This document shows, piece by piece, positions 29,001 to 37,169 of a stretch of 64,000 bases of DNA. Made by a program: the position numbers and the translations under genes. Source of the stretch: Chryseobacterium vrystaatense (lineage in GTDB: Bacteria > Bacteroidota > Bacteroidia > Flavobacteriales > Weeksellaceae); contig NZ_JPRI01000012.1 of NCBI RefSeq assembly GCF_000737765.1, positions 538,606-602,605 on the forward strand, read 5' to 3'. Numbering within the stretch: the stretch's first letter is position 1; each line of letters begins with the position of its first letter. Below the pieces are notes generated by a model. That model saw nothing but the letters and a program-made list of their open reading frames with translations, was not told where the DNA came from and did not search any database.

Positions 29001-29514
29001 TAAACGTTGCTACATAATTCCTTACCTCACCATCAATATTAGTTCCATATTCGAATTTTACAGGCTTCGTTTCCCAAGTATTTCCAACTTGTATTTGTTC
29101 GCTTATCCTGCTTAGAGGAGATTTCTCAAACTTTTTTTCGGAATAAATTTTTTCGGATGTATAAACATCAATATTTCCCGCATTAGCCAATGGGTTAGTA
29201 TATATTGCACCATTGTTTGTAGTAGCCTGCGGAACAGGTAAATAATCTTTAGCCTGATTACCAAGATTATCATATTCTGTATGATTTACTAAGTCTCTGC
29301 CAAGAGGTGATGATTTTATATTTACAATCTGTTTTGGTCTTCCAAGCCCGTCAAAATACTGAACTGTTTCAGTGATTTTAGGATTAGGTGCTGAAGAGTC
29401 ATCGAGATAAGTTTTTGTATAAATATAGTTTTCTGTATTACTTGCCTGATTGGCCTGTGCAAAATAAGTCTCTGTAGCAAATAATATATATATAGGGATT
29501 ACAATTTTTTTCAT
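26059..29514 (-). CDS. RHS-repeat protein (DUF6443) with OmpA-like C-terminal domain
   Basis: 1151 residues. A Sec signal peptide (MKKIVIPIYILFATETYFAQA) is followed by the DUF6443-type N-terminal region (TVQYFDGLGRPKQIV). Many YD/RHS repeats (YDGLDRL, YDLNGNI, YDTNGN) cover about residues 250-850, and the RHS-associated core ends near residue 925 (GRFYNPTLGRFVSQDPM). A Pro/Asn-rich linker then leads to a roughly 115-residue C-terminal domain (about 1035-1151). VVVSGNTNFENITD and LGRANAIKKLLIQKGIDPKR there fit the OmpA C-terminal peptidoglycan-binding fold instead of a known toxin. It lies 27 bp downstream of the 1266-residue partner gene and overlaps the DUF922 gene. Export by Sec makes it a surface RHS protein, not a T6SS cargo. 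Confidence 0.85.
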   Translation of the reverse strand: MKKIVIPIYILFATETYFAQANQASNTENYIYTKTYLDDSSAPNPKITETVQYFDGLGRPKQIVNIKSSPLGRDLVNHTEYDNLGNQAKDYLPVPQATTNNGAIYTNPLANAGNIDVYTSEKIYSEKKFEKSPLSRISEQIQVGNTWETKPVKFEYGTNIDGEVRNYVATFNYSTFQSDISLSGSYGAKQLHKRVIIDEDNNKTIEFKNGLNQTLLIRKVISQTQNADTYYVYDDYNQLAYVIPPLAVSSPTIDTALKDHLFYQFNYDEAGRLVEKKSPGKDWEFIVYDKQDRVVAIQDGNLRTKGQWQYTKYDQFSRVIMTGICNAMGTTRQQEQIYANSKGMNSEERKDNMVINYSGMDVYYSVTNAYPQVDKVYNFLSVNYYDTYPNGSPSISGQILGQDILPYGTKNTKGFLLATYIKNTDANDFGWTRNYTYYDTLGRTVSKHSINYLGGYTKSENELSFAGVIKKLVTKHKRLVSDTERVITENFTYDTQDRLLTHTHKVNNNQEEVLAQNEYNELSQLKNKKVGGTIGNAIEIVDYKYNIRGWLTKINDPQNLNGKLFAYAIKYNNPENVNVSGKYNGGISEIDWKTSYNTNLRRYSYTYDGLDRLTNGVYKEVNVTVPSNDNYNEAITYDLNGNIKTLKRYIKPTVGITPELIDDLIYNYENNNLSNKINKITLPPGVANNQYGYNALENIFSYDTNGNMSSHLDRYQDVITYNHFNLPTYIHAASGHEVSRFTYRSDGLKVRMVEELPLFLKYKKITDYLDGFQYETVSDPFTPETLTLKFIPTSEGYYNFEKNKYIYNYTDHLGNIRVRYSRNSNGAVEFLGERNYYPLGLDHAYADSFIGDSNPSEILTSYNYAFNGKELTPLPGMYDFGGRFYNPTLGRFVSQDPMQVFDMWQSSYAYANNNPISYPDEYGMGIINVVESLVDRVSNFFVKLFSNDCGCGNNPESFGDAFRRPDFNFSLFRGSGHSSPVPPSANGNYIPNLNPVATNPVPVMMPNINMANMTQPNISGTPTPFVGNNVSYSPLPTNVQFNRDIDFNPSTTKIFNKALAEKTLYDLITTLQEHAELRVVVSGNTNFENITDKDPVVMDGKSGTISQLQLGRANAIKKLLIQKGIDPKRIIIKRGKNRGAISTTFELKEKR

Positions 29515-29541
29515 GGTATTATTTATATTGTTTTCTTTGCA

Positions 29542-32500
29542 TTAGAGCATATTAAAGTCATTAATATCATATTGAAAATTCAGATTAACAGTGTCTGAAG
29601 CACCTATACTCCCGTTCATCAGCTGTAAAAGGATCTTTCCGTTCCAGCTCATCAGCACTCGCCATGTTCTTCCGTTTTCTGTAGCAAAAACATGGTTTTG
29701 TAATGTAAGAAGTTTACAACTCTCCCCTATTGTTCCTGCAACAAAGCTCTGCCAATTTAATCCCGTATTAGACACAACGGGTATTTTGATGTTTACAACT
29801 ACATTAGTATTTGAAGTTCTGTGAATGCTGGATATGACAGAATTAACATTGCTTTCAGGAGTAAACGGACATGTCATGGATGTACATGCTGCATTGGTAT
29901 TGGCTAAGCCTTGTCCAATCTGTAGAATATCATTTAAAGCCTGCTGATTGGCATCTGCAAGACTAATTGTAGAAGAATATTTCGCCGCGGGTACCACATA
30001 AGGATAGTTTCCTCCACTATACCCTATAGGACAGTTATTTCTTACAAGCACCTTCTCTTGCTTTCTGTTATAAAAAATAGTTTGGGGATGATTAGGAACG
30101 CTATTGTATGAAAATTCTTTTATTGTCTTATTTTGGTCATTGCTTATCTTTTCCAATTTATCTTCTGCATTATATTTATAAGCCTGCTTTAGTCCGTTTG
30201 GCTGTAATATATTGGTAATACCTCTTCCCGGATCATGAGTATACAGAATTATTTGATTGCCTGGCAAATCCATTGTATTACGGAAATTAACCAGTGAATT
30301 TATCAAATCCTGCTCAGTAGATGGGCTTATATCAGCATCAGATTTCAATACTGCATCTAAATTTAGATAAGCCTGATTATCAGTAGAATTAAGATTGAAT
30401 TTCTGCATTACCTGCTCATAAGTAGCACCTTCTATTTTAATGATGGGTAGTGTTTGTTTATATCCCCATATTGTAACATTAGAAATTCCCATTTTGGAGG
30501 TTGACTGGAGAAGATTACCTTTATTATCATATTTATCATAAGATATTTCTGTTTCCTGAGAATTGTCTCTTTTGTAATTAACAGCCGAAACTGGTAAGAT
30601 CAGATTTGATGTATTGACATTTTTATTGAAAACACTTTCCTTTTTAGCAATTGTTTTTGCTATTCCATTTTTGGTTAAAACGGTTTCTGTAACCAAAGGT
30701 TTGTCAAGCATATTCGCATTTATCATCATCTGATTTGCAAGATCATGCGGATATAAGAAGTTGGTGTCAACAAATGAATTATCAGGATTTAAGTTTCTTT
30801 GCTTTTTTATAAAAGGAAAAACACTATCATATGTCAATATACTCTTCGTCTCTACATTTCCTTCCTGGAAAAACAACTTTTCTGTTCTTTCTGTCAGAAC
30901 ATTTCTTTCTGTTCTTAATTTTGTTATATAGTTATGCCGAGCAAGAAATGATACATTATTAAAACCAGGATCATAATTTACAATTCCACGTGGTTGAAAA
31001 ATTGTATTCTGGTAAGGAACGGAAATTTCTTCCAGTATATTTTTGGCATAGTTATTTTTTATCTCTTTAACTAGATTTCCATTTTGATTATAATAGTTTT
31101 CTTCTAACTTTTTCCCCCTGACAATTTCGTTGCTTATTGAATTCGAATTATGAAAAGAACTATTTTGATATAGAAAGGCATAACAATAATTTCCTGAAGG
31201 GCTGCTAGGAAGTACTGTATTTTGCTGATCTTCCTCAAAGGAAAAAATATGTTCCTTATACCCATTTCCTTCTTCCTTTTCAACGACTCTTGTATATCCT
31301 ACATAACCATTGCTCGTTAATTCCACGTTTTCTCTATTCGTAGTATAAACCACGAAAGAAACATTATTCTGATCCGCATATCTCGCTTGGTCATATGCCA
31401 GAGGATAACCATATATCGGCATGCCTGCCAGCCTACCTGACGAAACTCCATTTTTTTCTTTATATTCATAATAAATATGTCTTTCTTTATTACCGTCATT
31501 AATTATTTGAGTTTTTATTCTTGCACCACCTCCAGTTCTTTGATATATTTCGGAATCAATATAGAAGTCATTTAATTCATATTCATATTCGTTAAAACCT
31601 CCTAAAGGATTGATTACTTTTTTTAATAGACCTGTAAGAGCATAATTATTCGCATCTAAACTATAATCACCCGGGATGAGCTTACTCCCAGAAAAAGGTG
31701 TTATAGAGTACTTCCCTCTTTGCGAGCGGAAATATAATTTAGGGCTTTTTTGGATTTGTGGGTGAATGTGCATGTTGATAGGTTCAAGCTCTACCCCATG
31801 ATTATTATAAAATCCCAAATAATCTTGCTGTAATGAATTTACCCTAGGTAAAGGATTGGTATAATCATATTCAAATGTATAATATCTTTTGGGTTGTATT
31901 TCTTCACTACCGAGAACATCTATATTATCCAGTTTTAATCTCTTGCACTGCCAGTCGTTACAATTTTCTTTAGAAATAAAATATGAATAATTAAACAAAT
32001 ACGTTTTAATTATTTTATTATTAAGCCTAACCTCCACTTTCGTTAAAGCTTTTTCATTTTGTGCATCTTGTCTTGTTAAATCATAATAAAATTTAACTTC
32101 ACCATTATCCCATTTTATTTCTTCAATCCTATTGTTCTGCGGGGCTTTTGTATACAAAAATGCATTTTTCACTAAACATTCATCTGGCGGTGACGAATAA
32201 GGATAACTCGTCATATAATCTGCTATAAAGCCGTAAGCACAAATACCATGAGATGGATAATTGTAAGAACCGCCGCCGAAAGGCATCGCATCTTCAAGCA
32301 AAACAGTATTTATATTCGTCCGGATGTAGTTTTTTTCAGGCTTAGCATATTTTTGATATTTAAACTCAACCGTTCTATTGGTATTTGAATCTTCTATTTT
32401 ACCTAAATGCCACGCACTTACTCTCAGCCTATATTGCCCACCTGCCATAGCCTGCATATATGAATTATAGAACGATGCACTGGAAAAAGACATAATACTA

Positions 32501-33342
32501 CGATTTACTGCGCTTGCAAAACTAGGAATTGATTCTACGACGTCCGGTGAGTCGAACGAATACTTGACACCTTCAGTATTGGTCAGCTGGAACTTTTCAT
32601 AGTCATTAGGAACTCCTCCACTACCAACATTTGGCGGAAAGAAAGTACTTAAAACTTCCCCACCGGAGAAACCGCTGGCAGGCAATGTACTCAAAAGTTT
32701 TTTCGTAACAATATCACCTTTGGTACCACTTCCATCGAGAAACTTCAAATTATAGGTACTAACGTTATTGTAAAAATTATTTGGATTTCCTCTGTTTAAA
32801 TTGGTAAGATAGAAATTTGCATTTAATCCTGGAGCAACTGCTTTAAAAACATCAGGAGAAGCATCTGTCTTAGAATAAGTTGTTATAAGACCACTTCCTA
32901 ATGTACCGTCAGGACTTATATCAGTCATCTGTCTTAGCCAGCCAAGTTCATAAATGTAAGGTTTGGAATTGCTTTGTCCTGATTGGCTTAGTATCGAGTG
33001 GTCATCCAGATCTTTAATTTTTCTAATGATATTACCTCCTGCATTTAGATTCCAACCCATTCCTACACTGGATGCAATATTATCTACTTTTACTCCTGAC
33101 GAGTTGTAGCTTATGCTGATAGGTACTGTAATATTGCCGGTCTTAATTTCATACAAAGGAATTGATAAATCGATTTTCCCGGTATAAAGATTGACATCTG
33201 TTAAATTATATCTTTGAAATGCACTTACATCCGGCGATAACAACATTTCATTGTTTGGATATGTGTTTTTATTATCCGATTGAGATAAAAGTTTTGTGAA
33301 TAACAGCAAAAGAGCTGTTATCATTAGGTTATTCCTCCACAT
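29542..33342 (-). CDS. Large secreted YD/RHS-like partner protein with DUF5977-type module
   Basis: 1266 residues with an N-terminal signal (about residues 1-20). LSIPLYEIKTGNITVPISISYN and GMGWNLNAGGNIIRKIKD are characteristic of the proteins that precede DUF6443 RHS genes in Flavobacteriia and carry a SpvB/TcaB-like N-terminal segment. YEYEL and YDKYDNKGN-type segments follow, and near residues 1115-1160 there is ADANQQALNDILQIGQGLAN, matching DUF5977. Together with the RHS protein it probably forms a shell-like complex, by analogy with TcB-TcC toxin cocoons; that analogy is inference. It is co-transcribed with the T9SS-sorted protein upstream (17-bp gap). Confidence 0.78.
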   Translation of the reverse strand: MWRNNLMITALLLLFTKLLSQSDNKNTYPNNEMLLSPDVSAFQRYNLTDVNLYTGKIDLSIPLYEIKTGNITVPISISYNSSGVKVDNIASSVGMGWNLNAGGNIIRKIKDLDDHSILSQSGQSNSKPYIYELGWLRQMTDISPDGTLGSGLITTYSKTDASPDVFKAVAPGLNANFYLTNLNRGNPNNFYNNVSTYNLKFLDGSGTKGDIVTKKLLSTLPASGFSGGEVLSTFFPPNVGSGGVPNDYEKFQLTNTEGVKYSFDSPDVVESIPSFASAVNRSIMSFSSASFYNSYMQAMAGGQYRLRVSAWHLGKIEDSNTNRTVEFKYQKYAKPEKNYIRTNINTVLLEDAMPFGGGSYNYPSHGICAYGFIADYMTSYPYSSPPDECLVKNAFLYTKAPQNNRIEEIKWDNGEVKFYYDLTRQDAQNEKALTKVEVRLNNKIIKTYLFNYSYFISKENCNDWQCKRLKLDNIDVLGSEEIQPKRYYTFEYDYTNPLPRVNSLQQDYLGFYNNHGVELEPINMHIHPQIQKSPKLYFRSQRGKYSITPFSGSKLIPGDYSLDANNYALTGLLKKVINPLGGFNEYEYELNDFYIDSEIYQRTGGGARIKTQIINDGNKERHIYYEYKEKNGVSSGRLAGMPIYGYPLAYDQARYADQNNVSFVVYTTNRENVELTSNGYVGYTRVVEKEEGNGYKEHIFSFEEDQQNTVLPSSPSGNYCYAFLYQNSSFHNSNSISNEIVRGKKLEENYYNQNGNLVKEIKNNYAKNILEEISVPYQNTIFQPRGIVNYDPGFNNVSFLARHNYITKLRTERNVLTERTEKLFFQEGNVETKSILTYDSVFPFIKKQRNLNPDNSFVDTNFLYPHDLANQMMINANMLDKPLVTETVLTKNGIAKTIAKKESVFNKNVNTSNLILPVSAVNYKRDNSQETEISYDKYDNKGNLLQSTSKMGISNVTIWGYKQTLPIIKIEGATYEQVMQKFNLNSTDNQAYLNLDAVLKSDADISPSTEQDLINSLVNFRNTMDLPGNQIILYTHDPGRGITNILQPNGLKQAYKYNAEDKLEKISNDQNKTIKEFSYNSVPNHPQTIFYNRKQEKVLVRNNCPIGYSGGNYPYVVPAAKYSSTISLADANQQALNDILQIGQGLANTNAACTSMTCPFTPESNVNSVISSIHRTSNTNVVVNIKIPVVSNTGLNWQSFVAGTIGESCKLLTLQNHVFATENGRTWRVLMSWNGKILLQLMNGSIGASDTVNLNFQYDINDFNML

Positions 33343-33359
33343 GGTTAGTTTTTTTATCG

Positions 33360-34901
33360 TTATTTTTTAATTAATTTCGCGTTGGCAGTCTTCCCTGCAT
33401 CTGTATATATTACTACGAGATAAGCTCCCTGAATCAATGATTGTGTATTTATTTTGGTTACTTTATTTTGGGTTTTTAAACTTTTGAGCTGTCTTCCGCC
33501 CATATCATAAAGTTTAATATCAGCTTCTTTAAAATCCAGACCTATCTCCACATAACAGTAATCTGATACAGGATTAGGATAAATTTTGATATCCAATTTT
33601 TCAATTAGCTGATCAATTTGTTTGTCTCCAAGCTTTATAATTTTCCAGTTTTCCCTTCCCAACTCTTCTGCACTGGTTCCAGCAAGAATAATTGATCCGT
33701 CTCTATTTAATTTCAGATCAGCAAGCCTTTCTTCCCTCTTCCCGGATTCGCCTTTTATATGTTTTCTCCATTCTTCTTTACCACTTTCATCCAAATACAG
33801 AATCCAAAAAGTTTCATCATCACTCTCCGGTTTATCTTCCCTCTGAGTGTACCCACCCAATAAAATTCCCTTTGAAATTTTATCATCAGAAGAATGAACC
33901 ACGCTCATTCCCATAAGAACATCTCTATTTTTAAAATTGTAAGATTTCTGCCATATCTCTTCTCCTTTTTCATTAAGTGAAAGCAGCCATATATCCGTAC
34001 CTTCTTCTATACCCACAGATTTGTTTCCTGATCTTTCGGATCTTGATTCCCCTCCTACTAAAAATCCTGTGGTAGTCAAGGCTAAAGTTCTCAGATGATC
34101 ATCACCACTCCCTCCAAAGTTCTTTTCCCATTCAATCCTTCCTTCTTTATTCAATTTAATAATCCAGTAATCGCCTTCACCATAATTTTCAGTTTTTTTT
34201 AGTCCTCCAACACTACTTCTGGAATATACTCCAAGTAAAGCCCCTCCATCTTTTGTAGGAATTATTTTTTCAATTTCATCTAATCCTTTTCCACCAATAA
34301 TTACTTGGGATACCTCTTTTCCGTTTTTGTCTAACCTTATAATTAAAACATCTTTAGAACCATAACCTTTAGCATTATTTAGTGTATTTCCAGCAACGAA
34401 AAACCCCAAATCTGCCGTCTGAATGACAGATCTGGCTTGCTCATCATATCTTGAGCCAATTGTCTGTTGCCATAGTTCATCACCAAATTCATTGATTCTG
34501 ATGAGCCAAATATCGGATCCTCCTTTAGAATCATCTTTTTTATCTATTCCTTTTTCCGAATAAGAAGTTCCCGCCAAAAGGAAACCTCCTTCCTGCGTAG
34601 CAACTGTTGCAGAGAGATAATCATGATTCTTACCAGAAAAATACTTCTCCCAAATTTTTTCCCCTTGTTGGTTTAGCTTCACCAAATGAAAATCGTAACC
34701 GTTATTTTGTTTAGTTTGAGAATTTTGCAGCTTATCGGCTTGGATGGTACTTCCTGTTATTAAATACTGCTGATCAATAGTTGTGGTCACTTGGCTCAGA
34801 AAATCCTGACTAGAGGATTTAATATCTTGCTGCCAGAGAATTTCCTGAGCGGACATGTTCAAGGTTGTACATAATAATGTACACATGTAGAGTTTTAGCA
34901 T
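33360..34901 (-). CDS. T9SS type A sorting domain protein with repeated beta-propeller-like units
   Basis: 513 residues. A signal peptide (MLKLYMCTLLCTTLNMSA) is followed by about six repeats of some 50-60 residues with the pattern GGFLLAGTS...GGSDIWLIRIN..GDELWQ. They recall the delta-60 or bulb-type propeller repeats of secreted Bacteroidetes proteins. The last 75 residues (IYPNPVSDYCYVEIG ... GAYLVVIYTDAG...KLIKK) are a type A T9SS C-terminal sorting domain. It is therefore exported to the surface by T9SS. It heads the operon with the 1266- and 1151-residue proteins and may anchor or present them. An exact -7 box lies 35 nt upstream. Confidence 0.85.
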   Translation of the reverse strand: MLKLYMCTLLCTTLNMSAQEILWQQDIKSSSQDFLSQVTTTIDQQYLITGSTIQADKLQNSQTKQNNGYDFHLVKLNQQGEKIWEKYFSGKNHDYLSATVATQEGGFLLAGTSYSEKGIDKKDDSKGGSDIWLIRINEFGDELWQQTIGSRYDEQARSVIQTADLGFFVAGNTLNNAKGYGSKDVLIIRLDKNGKEVSQVIIGGKGLDEIEKIIPTKDGGALLGVYSRSSVGGLKKTENYGEGDYWIIKLNKEGRIEWEKNFGGSGDDHLRTLALTTTGFLVGGESRSERSGNKSVGIEEGTDIWLLSLNEKGEEIWQKSYNFKNRDVLMGMSVVHSSDDKISKGILLGGYTQREDKPESDDETFWILYLDESGKEEWRKHIKGESGKREERLADLKLNRDGSIILAGTSAEELGRENWKIIKLGDKQIDQLIEKLDIKIYPNPVSDYCYVEIGLDFKEADIKLYDMGGRQLKSLKTQNKVTKINTQSLIQGAYLVVIYTDAGKTANAKLIKK

Positions 34902-34935
34902 TGGTTATTGTTATTTAAACTAATTAAAAAGAAGG

Positions 34936-34943
34936 CAAATATA
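34936..34943 (-). promoter_or_regulatory. Candidate -7 box for the T9SS/RHS operon
   Basis: Minus-strand TATATTTG, an exact match to the Bacteroidetes -7 consensus TAnnTTTG, 35 nt before the ATG. No clear -33 TTG was found at the expected spacing. Confidence 0.4.
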
Positions 34944-35061
34944 GTTTTTTTGCATCCTAATTAAAAGATTTTTTTGAAATAAATTAATTGAATCTTTTTA
35001 AATTTTTATATCGCCGGCAAGAGATTAAGAAATCAATTAGCTATACGTTTTTTGTGTTTTT

Positions 35062-36026
35062 ATGATAAGCTATCGCGACCTTCTAAAATTATTACTACCT
35101 GAGTTTTTGGTAGAGCATTTTGATATTATCGCAGAAGAACAACAGAATAAGGAACTTCACATCTTCTTTGAAGAAAAAATACATCCGCATAAATTCTCCG
35201 ATCGCTTATTGAAATCAAAAGCTTTGTACCTGCAATCACCATTACTGATTATTCCTTGCGTGGTAAAATTGTAAAACTTCATGTAAAAAAAGAAGAAGAA
35301 GATGGACAGATAAGTCATCTGGATAAATACTGCAAAGAGACTGGCAAGTAGTCTGTAAAGGAACTAGAATACCTCAGGACTTTGCGGGATTCTTAAAAAA
35401 AATTAGCCGATACTAAAGCGTATCCCCTAAAAATGATTGTTGATCTTTTCGGGATCAATGGGAAGAGTTTTCAAAAACAATACAAAAATAAGCTCAGTGG
35501 ATATCGGCAATAGAAAAAAAATCCCATGCAGAAGACTGGATACTTTATGCCTGTAATCTCCCGGAATATTTATCTTTAGATGAACTCGCGTTATCCTATG
35601 GCGAACTTTATAATGTTCTCACTTCCAAAAAAGCAAAAGCTAAAAAAGGAAGTATTGCAGCGATTATTAAAGGAATAAAAAGTGATGTTATCATAGAACA
35701 TCTTTCAAAAATAAGCAGCAAACTTCGGAGAAAAATAAAAGAAATCACTTTAGATATGGCAGGGCCTATGAAACTTATTTCAAAAAGATGTTTTCCGAAT
35801 ACCATACAAGTAATATGGGCTTATCTACAATCAAAATATTACATTTGCTACTTTAAGCAGGACTATAACTAATCATTGCAGAGATGTACTGAATTATTTT
35901 GAGACAGGAAGCACCAAGGCAGCCGCTGAATCTTTCAATGCTAAAATAAAAAATTTTAGACTACAGCTTAGGGGAGTGAAGGATCATGCTTTTTTCTTAT
36001 TCAGATTATCGTATCTTTTTGCTTAG
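35062..36026 (+). mobile_element. Decayed ISAon1-type transposase (two-ORF, ISL3-like)
   Basis: Reading the frames in turn reconstructs both ORFs of an ISAon1-family element. The N-terminal ORF is MISYRDLLKLLLPEFLVEHF, then after a frameshift SLRGKIVKLHVKK and GTRIPQDFAGFLKKISRY. The transposase ORF gives KKSHAEDWILYACNLPEYL, KKAKAKKGSIAAIIKG and KEITLDMAGPM, then after an internal deletion SRTITNHCRDVLNYFETG and AAAESFNAKIKNF, ending at FRLSYLFA and a stop at 36024-36026. Several frameshifts, stops and the loss of about 100 residues of the DDE core make it inactive. It lies between the RHS operon promoter and a partial duplicate of a cargo gene, so it probably mediated rearrangement. Confidence 0.85.
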
Positions 36027-36046
36027 CCCCAACTTTTGCCTGTGCT

Positions 36047-36283
36047 CGTTTTTCCTTTGGGCAGCTCTATATTGGTAAGCTTTTTTTCATTCATGATCCT
36101 GTCCTGCTGTCCTTTCTTAAAAAGCTGTTCCTCATATGTCAGCTTTGTTCCTTTAGGCAGTACTATTTTTTTAACTATTACAGGCTCGGTTGTAATGAAA
36201 TAAGGATAATCCAGTCCTCTCCCTTCTGTCGGATTGCCAATACCTCCCAAGCCATTAAGCAGAAGGAACTATCCTATCACAAT
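36047..36283 (-). pseudogene. Partial duplicate of the 201-residue membrane protein gene
   Basis: This copy matches about 24735-24973 with roughly a dozen mismatches and encodes about residues 18-96 of that protein (GGRGPDYPYF becomes EGRGLDYPYF). The first transmembrane helix is lost and the C-terminal half is missing, cut about 20 bp from the end of the ISAon1 remnant. It is non-functional as it stands. Confidence 0.8.
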
Positions 36284-36327
36284 TGATTTTGAAAAATTCG
36301 TCAAATGCTGCAGGTTTCCCTCCCTAA

Positions 36328-36810
36328 TTATTTTACTTTGTCTATTCTTACTTCAACGGGATAAACTGATGCTTTTCCCACTTCAAACGATACTTCTACC
36401 TTATCATTTGTTGTTAGTGGATTTCCTTCATTATCGTAAAATATTGTTTTATCAGATCCGCGTCCCGCATTTTCAGGAACGAAAACACTATTATGTCCGT
36501 TTTCTGCCCATGCCATCTCTATGGGAGTGATCGTTTCTCCGCCATCACCCGGTGCGGTATTGACATATACTGTTTGAGGTCTGCCAACATAAACCGTCAT
36601 TCCTGCCGAATAATTCAAATAGCCTGTAATAGAAAAACGTTTCCCTTCACTGGCTTCTTTGTCGTCCAAAATTTTTTGTACTGCTGTCTTTGAGGATTCC
36701 ACTGGCGTCCCTTTTTCACGGTTTTTACCGCTTTCAAAATAAGAGCATGAGGTCACTGTTGATAATGTTCCTGCAATTAATGCAGCCACAAAGAATGTTT
36801 TAGATGTCAT
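36328..36810 (-). CDS. Lipoprotein of unknown function, OB-fold-like
   Basis: 160 residues. The lipoprotein signal ends at TSC (residues 20-22) and is followed by a charged linker and a beta-rich domain (SITGYLNYSAGMTVYVGRP, KVEVSFEVGKASVYPVEVRIDKVK) that resembles tOB/OB-like secreted domains. The resemblance is loose. It stands upstream of the duplicated cargo fragment and may be another orphaned member of the cargo array. ATG start. Confidence 0.6.
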   Translation of the reverse strand: MTSKTFFVAALIAGTLSTVTSCSYFESGKNREKGTPVESSKTAVQKILDDKEASEGKRFSITGYLNYSAGMTVYVGRPQTVYVNTAPGDGGETITPIEMAWAENGHNSVFVPENAGRGSDKTIFYDNEGNPLTTNDKVEVSFEVGKASVYPVEVRIDKVK

Positions 36811-37169
36811 ATTAATTTGTTTTTGTTACTGATGTTTTTGGGTCCCGAAAAATAGTTTTGGCTTAGTATTATTTTCGTCTTTGCCTCCACTACCCTTCTG
36901 AGTAATATTACGCAATTTTCTCTGTATCAAAATTTTATTTTTACAGATCTGATTTTAAATATTTAAAAGGATAACCTTATGTTTACCCTAAAATTGAAAG
37001 GAGAAAGTCAGTCTAATTGATTCCCATTTGATTATCCGTGTAAAAAGTTTTAAACAACGATTCAAAAACCGGGATGAGATGTCGAAAATTTGGATAAAGC
37101 TATCGTATTCTTTATAAAAAAAAACTGTTCTTTTGAACAGTTTTTTTTGAGTTAAATTTCATATCGTTT
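36811..37169. other. Intergenic region between lipoprotein and DUF5686 genes
   Basis: 359 bp with no gene. Its only clear content is the terminator at 37117-37148 that ends the DUF5686 gene. The rest should hold the promoter of the lipoprotein gene, but no convincing -7 box was identified. Confidence 0.55.
37117..37148 (-). terminator. Terminator downstream of the DUF5686 gene
   Basis: AAAACTGTTC-TTTT-GAACAGTTTT with A/T runs on both sides, 20 bp beyond the stop codon. A classical rho-independent hairpin. Confidence 0.85.

Noticed and set aside
26059..29514. RHS protein as a type VI secretion effector
   Set aside because: Both RHS proteins begin with Sec signal peptides and no PAAR, VgrG, Hcp or other T6SS gene is present.
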